This document shows, piece after piece, positions 9,781-19,528 of a DNA stretch of 64,000 nt (positions are counted from its first letter, which is position 1; each line of letters opens with the position of its first letter). The notes under the pieces were generated by a model, which saw only the letters and a program-made list of their open reading frames with translations, did no database searches and had not been told where the DNA came from. Both the position numbers and the translations under genes were made by a program. Source of the stretch: a virus; IMG/VR virus record IMGVR_UViG_3300017973_000001, positions 1 through 64,000 of that record; one strand, 5' to 3'.

Positions 9781-12700
9781 TTGCCTACATTAAATACAAC
9801 AAAGAAACTAAATGTAAAAGTTGTAGATGTTTCAGTGAGTAAACGTGGGTACAAAGTTAGCTATGTTATATCATCTGTTAATAATGTTAAATATAACGTA
9901 ACTTACGTACCATACTCACAATACACTAGTATTTTAATGCTTGACTTTATGCTAGGTAGAACAGAAAAGTCTAGTGAAATACAAGATTTATTAATTAGTT
10001 CAATTCGAAAAGACCTTGAAATGTATGAAGAAGAACTTCTGTTAATAAGCACACGTAATAAAGTACATGATAGTGAAATTGATGAAAATAAAAACATGGG
10101 GATTGTACCTAAACGAACTGGTGAATTAACTGAAGGTAGTATTAAGTCCAGTAAAGTATTTTCTCAAGGTACATTAGTCAATGAGAATATAAAAGCCTAT
10201 AGAGAATCTTCTCTAGGAGTAGTTGACGGAGAAAGTGAAGGAGCTCATAGGGTAGATACGGGTAAAGAACTTCAAGTAATCCGTAATGTGTCTCTTTCTA
10301 GAAATTTCGTAAAACAACTTGAGTCAGTTGATCCTAACCTTGTATTTTTCCGTGAAAATGAATCCGGGTTAGTTCTTGATTATAAAATGGGTGAAGGTGT
10401 TAGGAATAGCACTGGAAATCTAGTAGTAAGTAAGCAAGAAAAACAAGGGGTAAGACCTAACATATTTCAAGGTGTTTCAGAAAATCTATTCAGTAAAGCC
10501 TTAAGGGATTATATAAAACAAGGTGATGTAGGCCCACGTATTCTAGAATCAATAAGGGCTCAGCAAAAAGGAAAAGCCCATATATCTTCTAGTTTAGGTA
10601 ACTCTATCCGTGCTAATCGTAAAGGTTATATGAGTGTATTAACTGACTTTAGAAAGGCTTTTAGACCTTACGAACACTTAATGCATGTACTAAATCGTTT
10701 AGGTACCTCTACACGTTTGATGAATAAAGGGTTTGGTACAATATCTTACAACATGAGTGGGTTTCGTTCAGAGTCGAAAGGGAAAGCTTTTATAACTAAG
10801 GGTTCCTCAGCCGTTCGTAGTGAAAGTAAAAGTAAGATGTACTTATCCGATTATCTTACTAAGCAGTTTTGGGGAAAGATGAAAGCACGTCAATACCCTA
10901 CAGTCCTTCAGATGTTATTGGATGGGCGCAAAAACTATAATGGGAAATTCTATATAAGTAAGGTGTTAAATAGTATACGTAATGTAGATAAAGGTAAATT
11001 GGATTTAGCTTATGAATTAGGTAGTATTCGTAATATTGATAAAGGTAAATTGAATCTAGAATATGGCTACATTATGGACAGGCTTAATTTTAAAGGGTCT
11101 GTAAGCCTTAATGACATTATATCTGCTATCAATCTTAAATTCTATGTACGTAATGAGATCAGATACATGACTATTTATTACTCATTATTTACAAGTGATA
11201 GACTTAATGAAAAATCAGTACTGGTTCATGAAACACCTTCAACTGCTGAACGATTAGTACTTAAAAATATGTCCGTATTACAAGAAGAAGGTCAATTTAA
11301 ACGACATAGTGAAAGTCAGTTATACCTACCTGGTTATTTAGTGGAAGGTGAGAGAGAAAATTCACATGGGTTATACCTACCTAGCTATTTAGTAGGTGGT
11401 GAGAGAGAAAGTTCACATGGATTAGATATAGCTGAATTAAATCTTTTTGACCATTTAAAAATACCTAAGTATCTTGATGTTGTTCAAGAACTACAGTCCG
11501 AACGTGTGACCGAGACGGGTCTTTACATCCCTTATGAGTCTAAGTGGGGAGATAAACATTCAGTAAGAGATTTAATTGTCATTAATGATAAAACTGGTGA
11601 ACGTGCAAGTTCACTCACTAAAGAACTACTTATTGATTATATGGTAAGTGCAACCCGTAATAATAAACGTTTTAATATGGAACTTTTAACAGAATACCTC
11701 TTAGGTACATGGCACCGTAGTTATATGGATTTTACCCAACATGATGGTATGTTGATGGATGATAGTCTACTTGGGGATATGGTAAAAGATTTCTTTGAAA
11801 TTATAGATGTTTTAGAGGGAGCATACCGTTATCGTGATCTAGAAGGTTATCAATTAGAGGAACACATTGAAGGTATTAAATCACGTATCAGTTCAATGGT
11901 AGATAATGATTTTATCGTCTCTACAAAGGTTGACGAACGTGACGGTATTCTTTTATTCAATGAAGTTGAGGGAGTTAAAGAAAAAAGAAAAGCTATTAAA
12001 GTTGAAGAACAACCTCAAGCATACGAAGATTTAAGACCGGTAAATTTTGATGATATTGAGAATCCTTATGGATTTGTTGAATCAAAGCATGCAGTAGGCT
12101 CTCTTGAGGAAATATTGGGAAATAGAGCAAAAGCATATGGTGAAATTAATGACGCTAGAATGTCTTTAGGTGGACGTGATGATATTCACGGTAACATAAA
12201 CGATCCGGACGTTAAACTTGGTGGTCGGGACGATATTCACGGTATTGTGAATGAACCGGACGCTAAGCTTGGAGGTAGGGATGATATTCACGGTAATATA
12301 AATGACCCGGACGTTAAACTCGGTGGACGTGATGATATTCATGGACAAGTAAATGACCCTACTCCAATTATAGGTAACACCCCGGAAAGATATGGTGTGA
12401 CCATTAAAGATGAAGAAACAATTGGGGAATCAGTAAATAAAGATGGTTATATAGCTGAAGAAAATTTCCTGTTAAAGAGCAATAGTGAAAAAGTTACAGA
12501 TTTATTAACTGATTACTTATTTGCTACTGATGATGACCATAGAGCTACTGTTATTGATGAGTTACTTCCTTTCATTCGTGAGAAGTATTCAAACTTTTTA
12601 ATAGACGAATATATGGCACTTGCAGATAAAGGTAAGAACGAAGGGTTAGTTGTTCCGGAAAATATTACTGCTGAGCAATTTAAAAATGCACTCCTTGAGA

Positions 12701-13338
12701 CATTACCGGAGGCAGAAGATGATCTTGAAGCTCAAAGCTTTATGTATGATTATCAAAATGATTTATTAAACTATGGTATGGATATTGAGGATTGGGATGA
12801 CAATATTGGGTTCCATATTCCAAAAGGTTATGACCCTCATGATCCTTACAATGCGTACCATCCGTGGAATAATGATTATAATACTGCTGAACTAACTCAG
12901 TTATTTGATTGGATTGAATTTCGAGAAGGTAACTGGGACATAGATAGAGAAAAAGGCACTTTCGAATCGTTAGATGACGTTGAAGTTATAAATGGATTGT
13001 ATAAAAATTCTTTCGTGGCAGATGAGTACACATTCGAGTTTGATGTAAAAGTCCACGACTCTAATCTAGATCATGCAGTAGGTGTTACATTCAAATACGT
13101 AGATGAGGATAATTTTTATTATTTCCTTATGAGTGGGGGAGACCAGGATGGTTCCTTAAGAATGAATGATACTATGCAACTATTTAGAATGGTTGATGGA
13201 GTAGAGTATAGAATGAGTTCTCCTATGGCCCCTTTCAAATGGGAATTAGGTAATTGGTATACCCTAAGAGTAGAAGTACGTAATGCTCGTACTAAAGTTT
13301 GGGTTGATGGTCAATTACAATATGATTTTATAGATTAA
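9781..13338 (+). CDS. Very long tail fibre protein with internal repeats and a truncated lectin-like end
   Basis: A 1185-aa protein with a TTG start placed by GGTGGTGGAGAGG. The middle holds degenerate repeats of the form S-I-R-N-x-D-K-G-K-L (residues about 250-430) and Y-L-P-x-Y-L-V-x-G-E-R-E. Residues about 797-864 are four tandem 17-aa units starting G-G-R-D-D-I-H-G. The last 150 residues look like a concanavalin A/LamG-type beta-sandwich (V-G-V-T-F-K-Y-V-D-E-D-N-F-Y-Y-F, then K-V-W-V-D-G-Q-L) that stops before its final strands. Those strands appear at the start of the next gene, in the same frame. Probably a fibre; its receptor is unknown. Confidence 0.65.
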   Translation: MPTLNTTKKLNVKVVDVSVSKRGYKVSYVISSVNNVKYNVTYVPYSQYTSILMLDFMLGRTEKSSEIQDLLISSIRKDLEMYEEELLLISTRNKVHDSEIDENKNMGIVPKRTGELTEGSIKSSKVFSQGTLVNENIKAYRESSLGVVDGESEGAHRVDTGKELQVIRNVSLSRNFVKQLESVDPNLVFFRENESGLVLDYKMGEGVRNSTGNLVVSKQEKQGVRPNIFQGVSENLFSKALRDYIKQGDVGPRILESIRAQQKGKAHISSSLGNSIRANRKGYMSVLTDFRKAFRPYEHLMHVLNRLGTSTRLMNKGFGTISYNMSGFRSESKGKAFITKGSSAVRSESKSKMYLSDYLTKQFWGKMKARQYPTVLQMLLDGRKNYNGKFYISKVLNSIRNVDKGKLDLAYELGSIRNIDKGKLNLEYGYIMDRLNFKGSVSLNDIISAINLKFYVRNEIRYMTIYYSLFTSDRLNEKSVLVHETPSTAERLVLKNMSVLQEEGQFKRHSESQLYLPGYLVEGERENSHGLYLPSYLVGGERESSHGLDIAELNLFDHLKIPKYLDVVQELQSERVTETGLYIPYESKWGDKHSVRDLIVINDKTGERASSLTKELLIDYMVSATRNNKRFNMELLTEYLLGTWHRSYMDFTQHDGMLMDDSLLGDMVKDFFEIIDVLEGAYRYRDLEGYQLEEHIEGIKSRISSMVDNDFIVSTKVDERDGILLFNEVEGVKEKRKAIKVEEQPQAYEDLRPVNFDDIENPYGFVESKHAVGSLEEILGNRAKAYGEINDARMSLGGRDDIHGNINDPDVKLGGRDDIHGIVNEPDAKLGGRDDIHGNINDPDVKLGGRDDIHGQVNDPTPIIGNTPERYGVTIKDEETIGESVNKDGYIAEENFLLKSNSEKVTDLLTDYLFATDDDHRATVIDELLPFIREKYSNFLIDEYMALADKGKNEGLVVPENITAEQFKNALLETLPEAEDDLEAQSFMYDYQNDLLNYGMDIEDWDDNIGFHIPKGYDPHDPYNAYHPWNNDYNTAELTQLFDWIEFREGNWDIDREKGTFESLDDVEVINGLYKNSFVADEYTFEFDVKVHDSNLDHAVGVTFKYVDEDNFYYFLMSGGDQDGSLRMNDTMQLFRMVDGVEYRMSSPMAPFKWELGNWYTLRVEVRNARTKVWVDGQLQYDFID
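12169..12372 (+). repeat. Four tandem 51-bp repeats coding 17-aa units
   Basis: Four in-frame units each begin G-G-R-D-D-I-H-G and continue N-I-N-D-P-D-V-K-L or close variants; the fourth is the most diverged. Synonymous differences between units show they are not a recent exact expansion. Such units usually form a stalk or beta-helix in fibres. Confidence 0.85.
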
Positions 13339-13367
13339 AGGCGACTAAATCAACATGGTCGCCTTTT
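13337..13367 (+). terminator. Hairpin between the two halves of a split lectin-like domain
   Basis: A 9-bp perfect stem (AAAGGCGAC with GTCGCCTTT) with a 12-base loop begins within the UAA stop. Only four T follow, so it may be a weak terminator. A very similar stem occurs at 25906. Confidence 0.6.
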
Positions 13368-13395
13368 CGTATATGTAAGGGGAGGAGGTAGAGAA

Positions 13396-16300
13396 ATGGT
13401 TCATACTTATGGATTAGTTGTAAAAGGTCAGAGTAAAGCTCTATTCTCAAATGTTCGTTCTACAGAAGTGAGCATTGGTCACGAAGATTATCCTGGAAAC
13501 TATGGTTCAAAAAATGCACCTAGAGCAGACCGAAAAGACGGTCAAGACCCAATTTTAGGTGATGATGGTTATGGTAAGGTGGGGCGTTGGCAAGAAGTAA
13601 AAATATCAGCCCTTGAAAATATAGTAGAGCAGATCGTTGAGGAGTATTTAAGGGATAAAACCTGGTACGGTAAAGTACGTTGCCGTGAAGCTTTATGGAA
13701 TATGTATAGACGTATTCGTACTTATGTACTTAATCAGATTGAGCCTAACAACTCACAATATTCTAGGGTTCTTCAGCTAATGAGGGATTGTATTGAATGT
13801 ATATTAAGCCCTGTTCAAACTGAACAAGAGTTACTTTATAAAGCAGATTTTACGGACAGTGACTTAAGTAAATTTGATGTTAAAGGGTTTAAAGTAGATG
13901 TGAGTCCCGAAATGGGAAATATCTTACGTTCAACAGAACCAGGTATTAGTGAATTTAACGTTTCAGTGGATATTGCAAATGATGGGGAGCTCAACTTTAG
14001 ATATGGTGGCCAGTTCTTCTTAGATGACAAGCTTGAAGTATTTGTAAATAACACTCTTGTTTGGAAAGGGATCGTATCCACTAGATTAACTGAGGAGAAT
14101 CCTATAAGAATCTTATTAGACAAAGGTAAAAATAACATCAAGTTTAAATACACCAGTATGTCTAGAGCAGTTGAGAAAGAATGTTGGATTGATGATATTC
14201 AGATAAATAACTATAAGCCAATTACAACAAAGGAAGTACCTAGTTGCCCGGCTCCATATCAGTATAAATACTCTTATAGTTGGTTCAATCACTTTGACGG
14301 TAAAGATACTATTATTAAAGCATTTTCTTTAAGTTCTTTACCTAAATTGGAGACATTCCCTGGTCTATTTCGTTACGTGTCTAGTTCTGAAGATATTGAG
14401 TGGGAGCTAGTTCATAGTGTAAGTGATGATGAAAATAGTGGGGACGAAAACATATTAAAAATAGATTTAACTAAAATGCCCCTCAGTACTAGCTCCAAAA
14501 TTACTTATAATTGGCGTTACCGTAATCGAGGTAAAGTAAAGTTTAAATTCCTTGCTTCAGTTCAGAGAGGTGATGGTTTATTATTCTTCATCAACGGCAA
14601 GCAAGTAGGTGGAGAATATAGTAAATCTAACGATTGGAAGGAAGTTGAATTTAATTTACCACATAACGGTACTTATAAGTTCGATTTCATGGTGCGTAAC
14701 AAGAGTGGTATACGTTGGGGTAAAAATGCAGTTTATATAAAAGACTTAGAAAATATTGAAATTATAGGTGCATTTGATCCACCGGCTCCACTTGATTATG
14801 ACAAGCTAGGTAAGGAAGCATTTGCCGGTAAGAATGATTGGGTAACTATTAAACATGAAAGTGTAACTAAAGCGTTTAATTTCGGAAAAGTAGTTAAGAA
14901 TCCTCAAGTATTTGAAATGAATGATGTGACGCTTGAATGTGACGGTAAAATTAATTTCACATACAAAATGGGAGTAGCTGATGTACCTTCTAGCTTTAAT
15001 GAGTATTCTGATTTTTACGTGGAACAATTCGAAAAAGCTAGTGCATATGCTAAATCCCTTCATGATAGTACTGCTACTTCACATTTACCGTGGGGATTTA
15101 AGGATGATGTTTCAGATGTTGATGACTTTGGTAGGTATGCTGAAACAACATCTAATAACGAAATTACTTACGATATTACACAAGGTAGTGATACATTTTT
15201 ACGTATTTATGGTGCGATTAATATAGAATGTCCGGACGTTGTAATAGATCACTATAAAGAAGATAAACAAGATATAGGTGACTTATCATTCGCATTAAGT
15301 GGTCCGGTTTTATGGAACCAGGAATTAATTAACGGTAAATGGCATTTAAAATCTGAGAACTTTGTTCAAGGTGTTTCTACTGCTTCATTCGACATAAACA
15401 TGCAAGAAAAAGGATATTTTACATTCAATATAGCTAACACTGAATTTTATCCGAGTGAGTCATTTCAAATATTTGTAAATGGTAGGCAGAGGTACTTTTA
15501 TGATAAAAGTGGTGGGCCAGTTAATAACATTAAAATTACTCTTGCAAAAGGGGTTAACCGTATTGATTTTAAGGTCGTAGATACCTTAACTGAAACGAAT
15601 GAAACATTTATCCTCTCTAAAACATTTGACTATGACTACCACACAGATAAATTAGTCGTTCCGGATACTGTAAACTACACAAACAAGTTTAATAGTAGTG
15701 TGAGTGTGTACAGAGAATGGTACCCAACTGGTAAGGCACTTAGAACATTGGATGGTGGGAAGATTGTAAAGTACGGAATATGGTTAAATCCAGGAGCTAA
15801 ATTTGAATTAAATGAATTAGTTCGTGTAAGTCCTAAAATTCCTAAGTCACCAATAACAGGGTTAAAGTCACTTTTTGAGGAGGATTTTAGGGTTCCTGGT
15901 ATAACCCTACCTAATATTCACTGGGATCATAATTGGAGAAATATATGGATACAAGATGAGTTCCCGGAGATACCTGGCCATGACGGGGTACTGTTCGTTA
16001 GAAGTATAGATAACGTTGAGAATGTAGTTACCATTGATAACATTTACTTGAGCAAGCCTGGGTTTATAGAGTTTCAGTATGGTGGAATATTACGTCCAGG
16101 TGAATATGTTGATGTATTAGCTAACGGTGTAGCAATAGCGACTTTTACACCTAGTACTACACTAGATGGCCAATTTGTATATAGTTTCCCTTTACCTCAA
16201 GGTACTAGTGTTGTCCAGTTTGTGTACAAAGATAAGTATGGAGTAATTGCGCCAGTTGAGGGGGATTCTCAAGTTGGAGGGGATGACAACCCTGGTGACA

Positions 16301-18318
16301 CTTGTTATTACGGTGGTAATAATGAGTATACCGTTATAGGTAGTGGGAGTTGGTCAAAAGTAACGCCTCGTAATACTAAGTTAAGTGCGACTGAAGGAAA
16401 TACTGTTATTACAAGGACATTCAGCTTACCAAACTATGTAGGTGGTAGATATACTGAAAAGCTAAGTATTATAAATGGACATAAATGGATTCAACCTCCA
16501 CAACCACCGGATACAAAAACATTAGATGTGAAATTTGGGTATATATATCCGGACGTTACTTTCAACACTGGATGGAATATTTGGCACAGTAATAGTGGTT
16601 ATTTTGCTCAGCGTACATTAACTGGCCGTGGTCCACTTGATCCAACACCTATCGGAATAATCACTGATTTTACTGGGCGAATACCTAAAGGTGGAAAACT
16701 AAATATTAGTTTTGACTTCCTTACAAACTTAAAGGACCAATACCCAAGAGCTATGGTACAAGTACAATTAGTACGTTTCTTAGGGTGGGGGTCTCCTATA
16801 CCTGGTTATGATGGTTATGTTTATAAATCTCCTATTGTTGATTATTTTTGGCAAATACACGAAGAACGAAATAACATAGGTAAAACGTCGAAAGATATTT
16901 ATAACTTAGACTTTTCTTCATCTAAGCATTTTCAATTTCAACATATCGTACAAGATACTGGTAACTATGGTTTATTTTTCAATCTTTGGGACCTTAATTT
17001 AGATAATGATAAAGATAGTAAAGGAAATGATATTTACTATGCTTTTAAAAATGTTAAATTCACATGGGATAAAAATACTCCACTACCTCCAATTTCAAAA
17101 CCGGATAATACTGGTGTAAGAGTAGAGTTTATCGATTTAGCTACAAATCAGATTGTCAGTTCAAAAGTATATTATGCTGACGCTGATATTTCTTTCGTAA
17201 TGGAACCAGGTAAACAATATAAAGTTAAATACACGCTACTAAGAGATCAGCCGGACGGGAATTTCTCTCTTGATAATGGCTTATTCCAGGAACATTGGGA
17301 ATCATATTGCGTGGGTAAAAATGGATACTATAAAAATCCTAATCCACCACCCCCTAATATAAATGTCCCGAAAGATAAAAAAGCATATGTAGTTGTGGAC
17401 GCAATTAAAATTTTTGAGTCACCAAGTAAACCGTGTGATGGTTCTGAAGTGAAACTTTCAGTGTTCGAAGAAGGCACATTTATGTACAATAAAGATTTTT
17501 ATAATACGTACAATGAAAATGCTAATGTCGTTATTGAAAATAAAGGAGACCATAGAACATACAATGAAGTTGTTTTTGAATTTAAACCGGCATGTACTGG
17601 TGACAGTGGAATACTTTCCGGAGGTAACTTTAAATTAACTGAAGCTAAACCACCTAAGCACACATTTATTGACATAGCTGAGCTTGAATTTTTCACTCGA
17701 ATACCAATATATATGGGTGGTTGTTATGACTCAGATATGGTAATAACATTGGAAACTGATGATGGTCAACAGTTATTTGAAACCCCTATTTTTAAAGGTG
17801 GACTAGAGTCTTTTGAGTTTCCAATGATTAATTTTGAAAATACTGGAAGTAAGAAATTTAAAGTACGAATAAAACCAAATCAACAAGGTAAAGTCAGCAG
17901 TGTAACTGGGAAAAGTTATCTTACTAAATTCCAATTAAAAGAGTTTGTCATAACTGAAGAATATATACCAAAACCGGCTGAGTTCGATAGTGAACTAGAT
18001 TTCTACATTGATGGTGAGTTAGTCGATACTTTTAAAGAAAAAGGTGGATTTTTCAAAATTTCTCATTCAGTCCCTAAAGGTAAACACTCATTTTCATGGG
18101 TATTCAAGACGAACGCTAAAGGCTTTGTTTGGGATTATGCAAGTTTAGATTATGTTCAGATAACAAACTGGGTTTGTGACTCAATTAAGGTTGTACCTTA
18201 TTGTGAAAAAGGTGGGGGAGATAAGTGTATAGAGGCGCTTATTAGATGTTTACTAAAATATAAATCTCAACCTAATCCAGTCACTAGAATAGGTCAAAAA
18301 ATATGGTTATTTACATAA
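13396..18318 (+). CDS. Giant tail fibre / adhesin with repeated beta-sandwich modules
   Basis: A 1640-aa protein, the largest in the window, with a strong ribosome binding site (GGGGAGGAGG, six bases before ATG). The first 25 residues (Y-G-L-V-V-K-G-Q-S-K-A-L-F-S-N-V) look like the last strands of the lectin-like domain cut off in the previous gene. A helical segment with several Cys follows (residues about 75-140). The rest is repeated carbohydrate-binding-like beta-sandwiches, each with a strand pair such as G-E-L-N-F-R-Y-G and a loop like E-V-F-V-N-N-T-L-V. The frame matches the upstream gene, with 18 open codons between. Probably a side fibre. Confidence 0.65.
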   Translation: MVHTYGLVVKGQSKALFSNVRSTEVSIGHEDYPGNYGSKNAPRADRKDGQDPILGDDGYGKVGRWQEVKISALENIVEQIVEEYLRDKTWYGKVRCREALWNMYRRIRTYVLNQIEPNNSQYSRVLQLMRDCIECILSPVQTEQELLYKADFTDSDLSKFDVKGFKVDVSPEMGNILRSTEPGISEFNVSVDIANDGELNFRYGGQFFLDDKLEVFVNNTLVWKGIVSTRLTEENPIRILLDKGKNNIKFKYTSMSRAVEKECWIDDIQINNYKPITTKEVPSCPAPYQYKYSYSWFNHFDGKDTIIKAFSLSSLPKLETFPGLFRYVSSSEDIEWELVHSVSDDENSGDENILKIDLTKMPLSTSSKITYNWRYRNRGKVKFKFLASVQRGDGLLFFINGKQVGGEYSKSNDWKEVEFNLPHNGTYKFDFMVRNKSGIRWGKNAVYIKDLENIEIIGAFDPPAPLDYDKLGKEAFAGKNDWVTIKHESVTKAFNFGKVVKNPQVFEMNDVTLECDGKINFTYKMGVADVPSSFNEYSDFYVEQFEKASAYAKSLHDSTATSHLPWGFKDDVSDVDDFGRYAETTSNNEITYDITQGSDTFLRIYGAINIECPDVVIDHYKEDKQDIGDLSFALSGPVLWNQELINGKWHLKSENFVQGVSTASFDINMQEKGYFTFNIANTEFYPSESFQIFVNGRQRYFYDKSGGPVNNIKITLAKGVNRIDFKVVDTLTETNETFILSKTFDYDYHTDKLVVPDTVNYTNKFNSSVSVYREWYPTGKALRTLDGGKIVKYGIWLNPGAKFELNELVRVSPKIPKSPITGLKSLFEEDFRVPGITLPNIHWDHNWRNIWIQDEFPEIPGHDGVLFVRSIDNVENVVTIDNIYLSKPGFIEFQYGGILRPGEYVDVLANGVAIATFTPSTTLDGQFVYSFPLPQGTSVVQFVYKDKYGVIAPVEGDSQVGGDDNPGDTCYYGGNNEYTVIGSGSWSKVTPRNTKLSATEGNTVITRTFSLPNYVGGRYTEKLSIINGHKWIQPPQPPDTKTLDVKFGYIYPDVTFNTGWNIWHSNSGYFAQRTLTGRGPLDPTPIGIITDFTGRIPKGGKLNISFDFLTNLKDQYPRAMVQVQLVRFLGWGSPIPGYDGYVYKSPIVDYFWQIHEERNNIGKTSKDIYNLDFSSSKHFQFQHIVQDTGNYGLFFNLWDLNLDNDKDSKGNDIYYAFKNVKFTWDKNTPLPPISKPDNTGVRVEFIDLATNQIVSSKVYYADADISFVMEPGKQYKVKYTLLRDQPDGNFSLDNGLFQEHWESYCVGKNGYYKNPNPPPPNINVPKDKKAYVVVDAIKIFESPSKPCDGSEVKLSVFEEGTFMYNKDFYNTYNENANVVIENKGDHRTYNEVVFEFKPACTGDSGILSGGNFKLTEAKPPKHTFIDIAELEFFTRIPIYMGGCYDSDMVITLETDDGQQLFETPIFKGGLESFEFPMINFENTGSKKFKVRIKPNQQGKVSSVTGKSYLTKFQLKEFVITEEYIPKPAEFDSELDFYIDGELVDTFKEKGGFFKISHSVPKGKHSFSWVFKTNAKGFVWDYASLDYVQITNWVCDSIKVVPYCEKGGGDKCIEALIRCLLKYKSQPNPVTRIGQKIWLFT

Positions 18319-18331
18319 CGGGGGTGAAAGT

Positions 18332-19456
18332 ATGTCTGTAACAAGCATGCGAGATAATGGCTATATATATCAAGAAACTTACTTCAACGGTATTGATGGT
18401 ACGTGGGAGCTATCTCCTAACACACCAACTAGAGTTAACTTCTCTTTAGGGCAGATGACATTAAAACATGGAACAACACCATTAAGATTATTTTTTTCAT
18501 ACCTTACAAATACTCAGCAATTTGTACTAGATGTAAAAAACGTTTATAACCCTAAGATCGTGGGGGATGAAGGTGGAATTATCGTGTATAAATCTGACAC
18601 TGATTATTTCACAATAACGGAATACTTTAATTCTGCTGAAGGTACTACACAAAGTTATCCGTGGATACGCCTAATTAGGGATTACAACAACTATTATGCT
18701 TACTGGTCAGATGATGGTGTTGTATGGAACTCATTGGGTGTGATGTTATTTGACCAAGCACCAAAAATCGGACTATATGTAGACGGAACAACTGGGGACG
18801 ATTTAGTAATAGAGCAAATAAGAATCTATAAGTCTACTAAATTAGTCATAGATAATCTAGGGCCAGGTTATGTAGCTCAATTACTAGACACTTCCGGAAA
18901 CATAGTCAATTCACAAACATGCAGATATGGAGATAGTTCAGTAAGCTTTGATATGTCCGGAATTGATTTACCGTTAAATGGGAAGATCGCAATAGTAAAC
19001 GGGACTACTACATTTTCTCAAGGAAGTAACTACCCTATGTGGGGTGGGGATAGAAGAAGTTTTGAGGTCTCAACAGATTTAGAATATAAAGATGAAAAAG
19101 GTAATTTTATTAACTTTGATGGTAATATAGAAAACTTTCTAGGCTACTTGAATAGTGGAAGTAATGATTTTAGAGAAATTGAATTGAGAGTTTCAAATAC
19201 TCATACTGGTTCATTCAGTAATATCACAGTTGGATTAACTGATTACAAGGGGACTAGTCAATATCAAACACTAGTAAAATTAGCTTCAGATAATAATGGT
19301 ACCCCTGGTGTTTACGGGAGCTCAATAACAATACCTACTCTTGCACCAGGTCAAACAAAAACAGTTTGGCTGAAGTGTAATCGTGAGACCAATCCGGCTT
19401 TAATTACATCACAGATTTATTTCGCATTTAACATAACTTCAACATATAGTTACTAG
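18332..19456 (+). CDS. Tail protein with N-terminal lectin-like domain
   Basis: A 374-aa protein. Residues about 1-175 resemble a concanavalin A-like beta-sandwich of the DUF1349 type (Y-W-S-D-D-G-V-V-W-N-S-L-G and P-K-I-G-L-Y-V-D-G). The remainder is beta-rich and Ig-like, with a proline/glycine segment (L-A-P-G-Q-T-K-T-V-W-L-K) typical of such domains. The start follows ACGGGGGTGAAAGT. Sugar or host-surface binding is likely; the exact ligand is not inferable. A hairpin follows. Confidence 0.6.
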   Translation: MSVTSMRDNGYIYQETYFNGIDGTWELSPNTPTRVNFSLGQMTLKHGTTPLRLFFSYLTNTQQFVLDVKNVYNPKIVGDEGGIIVYKSDTDYFTITEYFNSAEGTTQSYPWIRLIRDYNNYYAYWSDDGVVWNSLGVMLFDQAPKIGLYVDGTTGDDLVIEQIRIYKSTKLVIDNLGPGYVAQLLDTSGNIVNSQTCRYGDSSVSFDMSGIDLPLNGKIAIVNGTTTFSQGSNYPMWGGDRRSFEVSTDLEYKDEKGNFINFDGNIENFLGYLNSGSNDFREIELRVSNTHTGSFSNITVGLTDYKGTSQYQTLVKLASDNNGTPGVYGSSITIPTLAPGQTKTVWLKCNRETNPALITSQIYFAFNITSTYSY

Positions 19457-19471
19457 TCTATACTAAATTGG

Positions 19472-19498
19472 GAAAAGGGTAGTTAAACTACTCTTTTC
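19472..19498 (+). terminator. Hairpin after the lectin-like tail gene
   Basis: A 13-bp near-perfect stem (GAAAAGGGTAGTT with AACTACTCTTTTC). The T-run is part of the stem, so termination may be leaky. Confidence 0.55.
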
Positions 19499-19528
19499 TA
19501 CTTGTTAAGGCATGGGGGTGAAGAACAA

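Noticed and set aside
12166-12348. Minus-strand frame across the 17-aa repeats
   Set aside because: It is a repeat-driven shadow of the fibre gene without a ribosome binding site.
13336-13395. T4 gene 60-like translational bypass between the two fibre genes
   Set aside because: No matched take-off and landing codons were found, and a strong ribosome binding site precedes the second gene.
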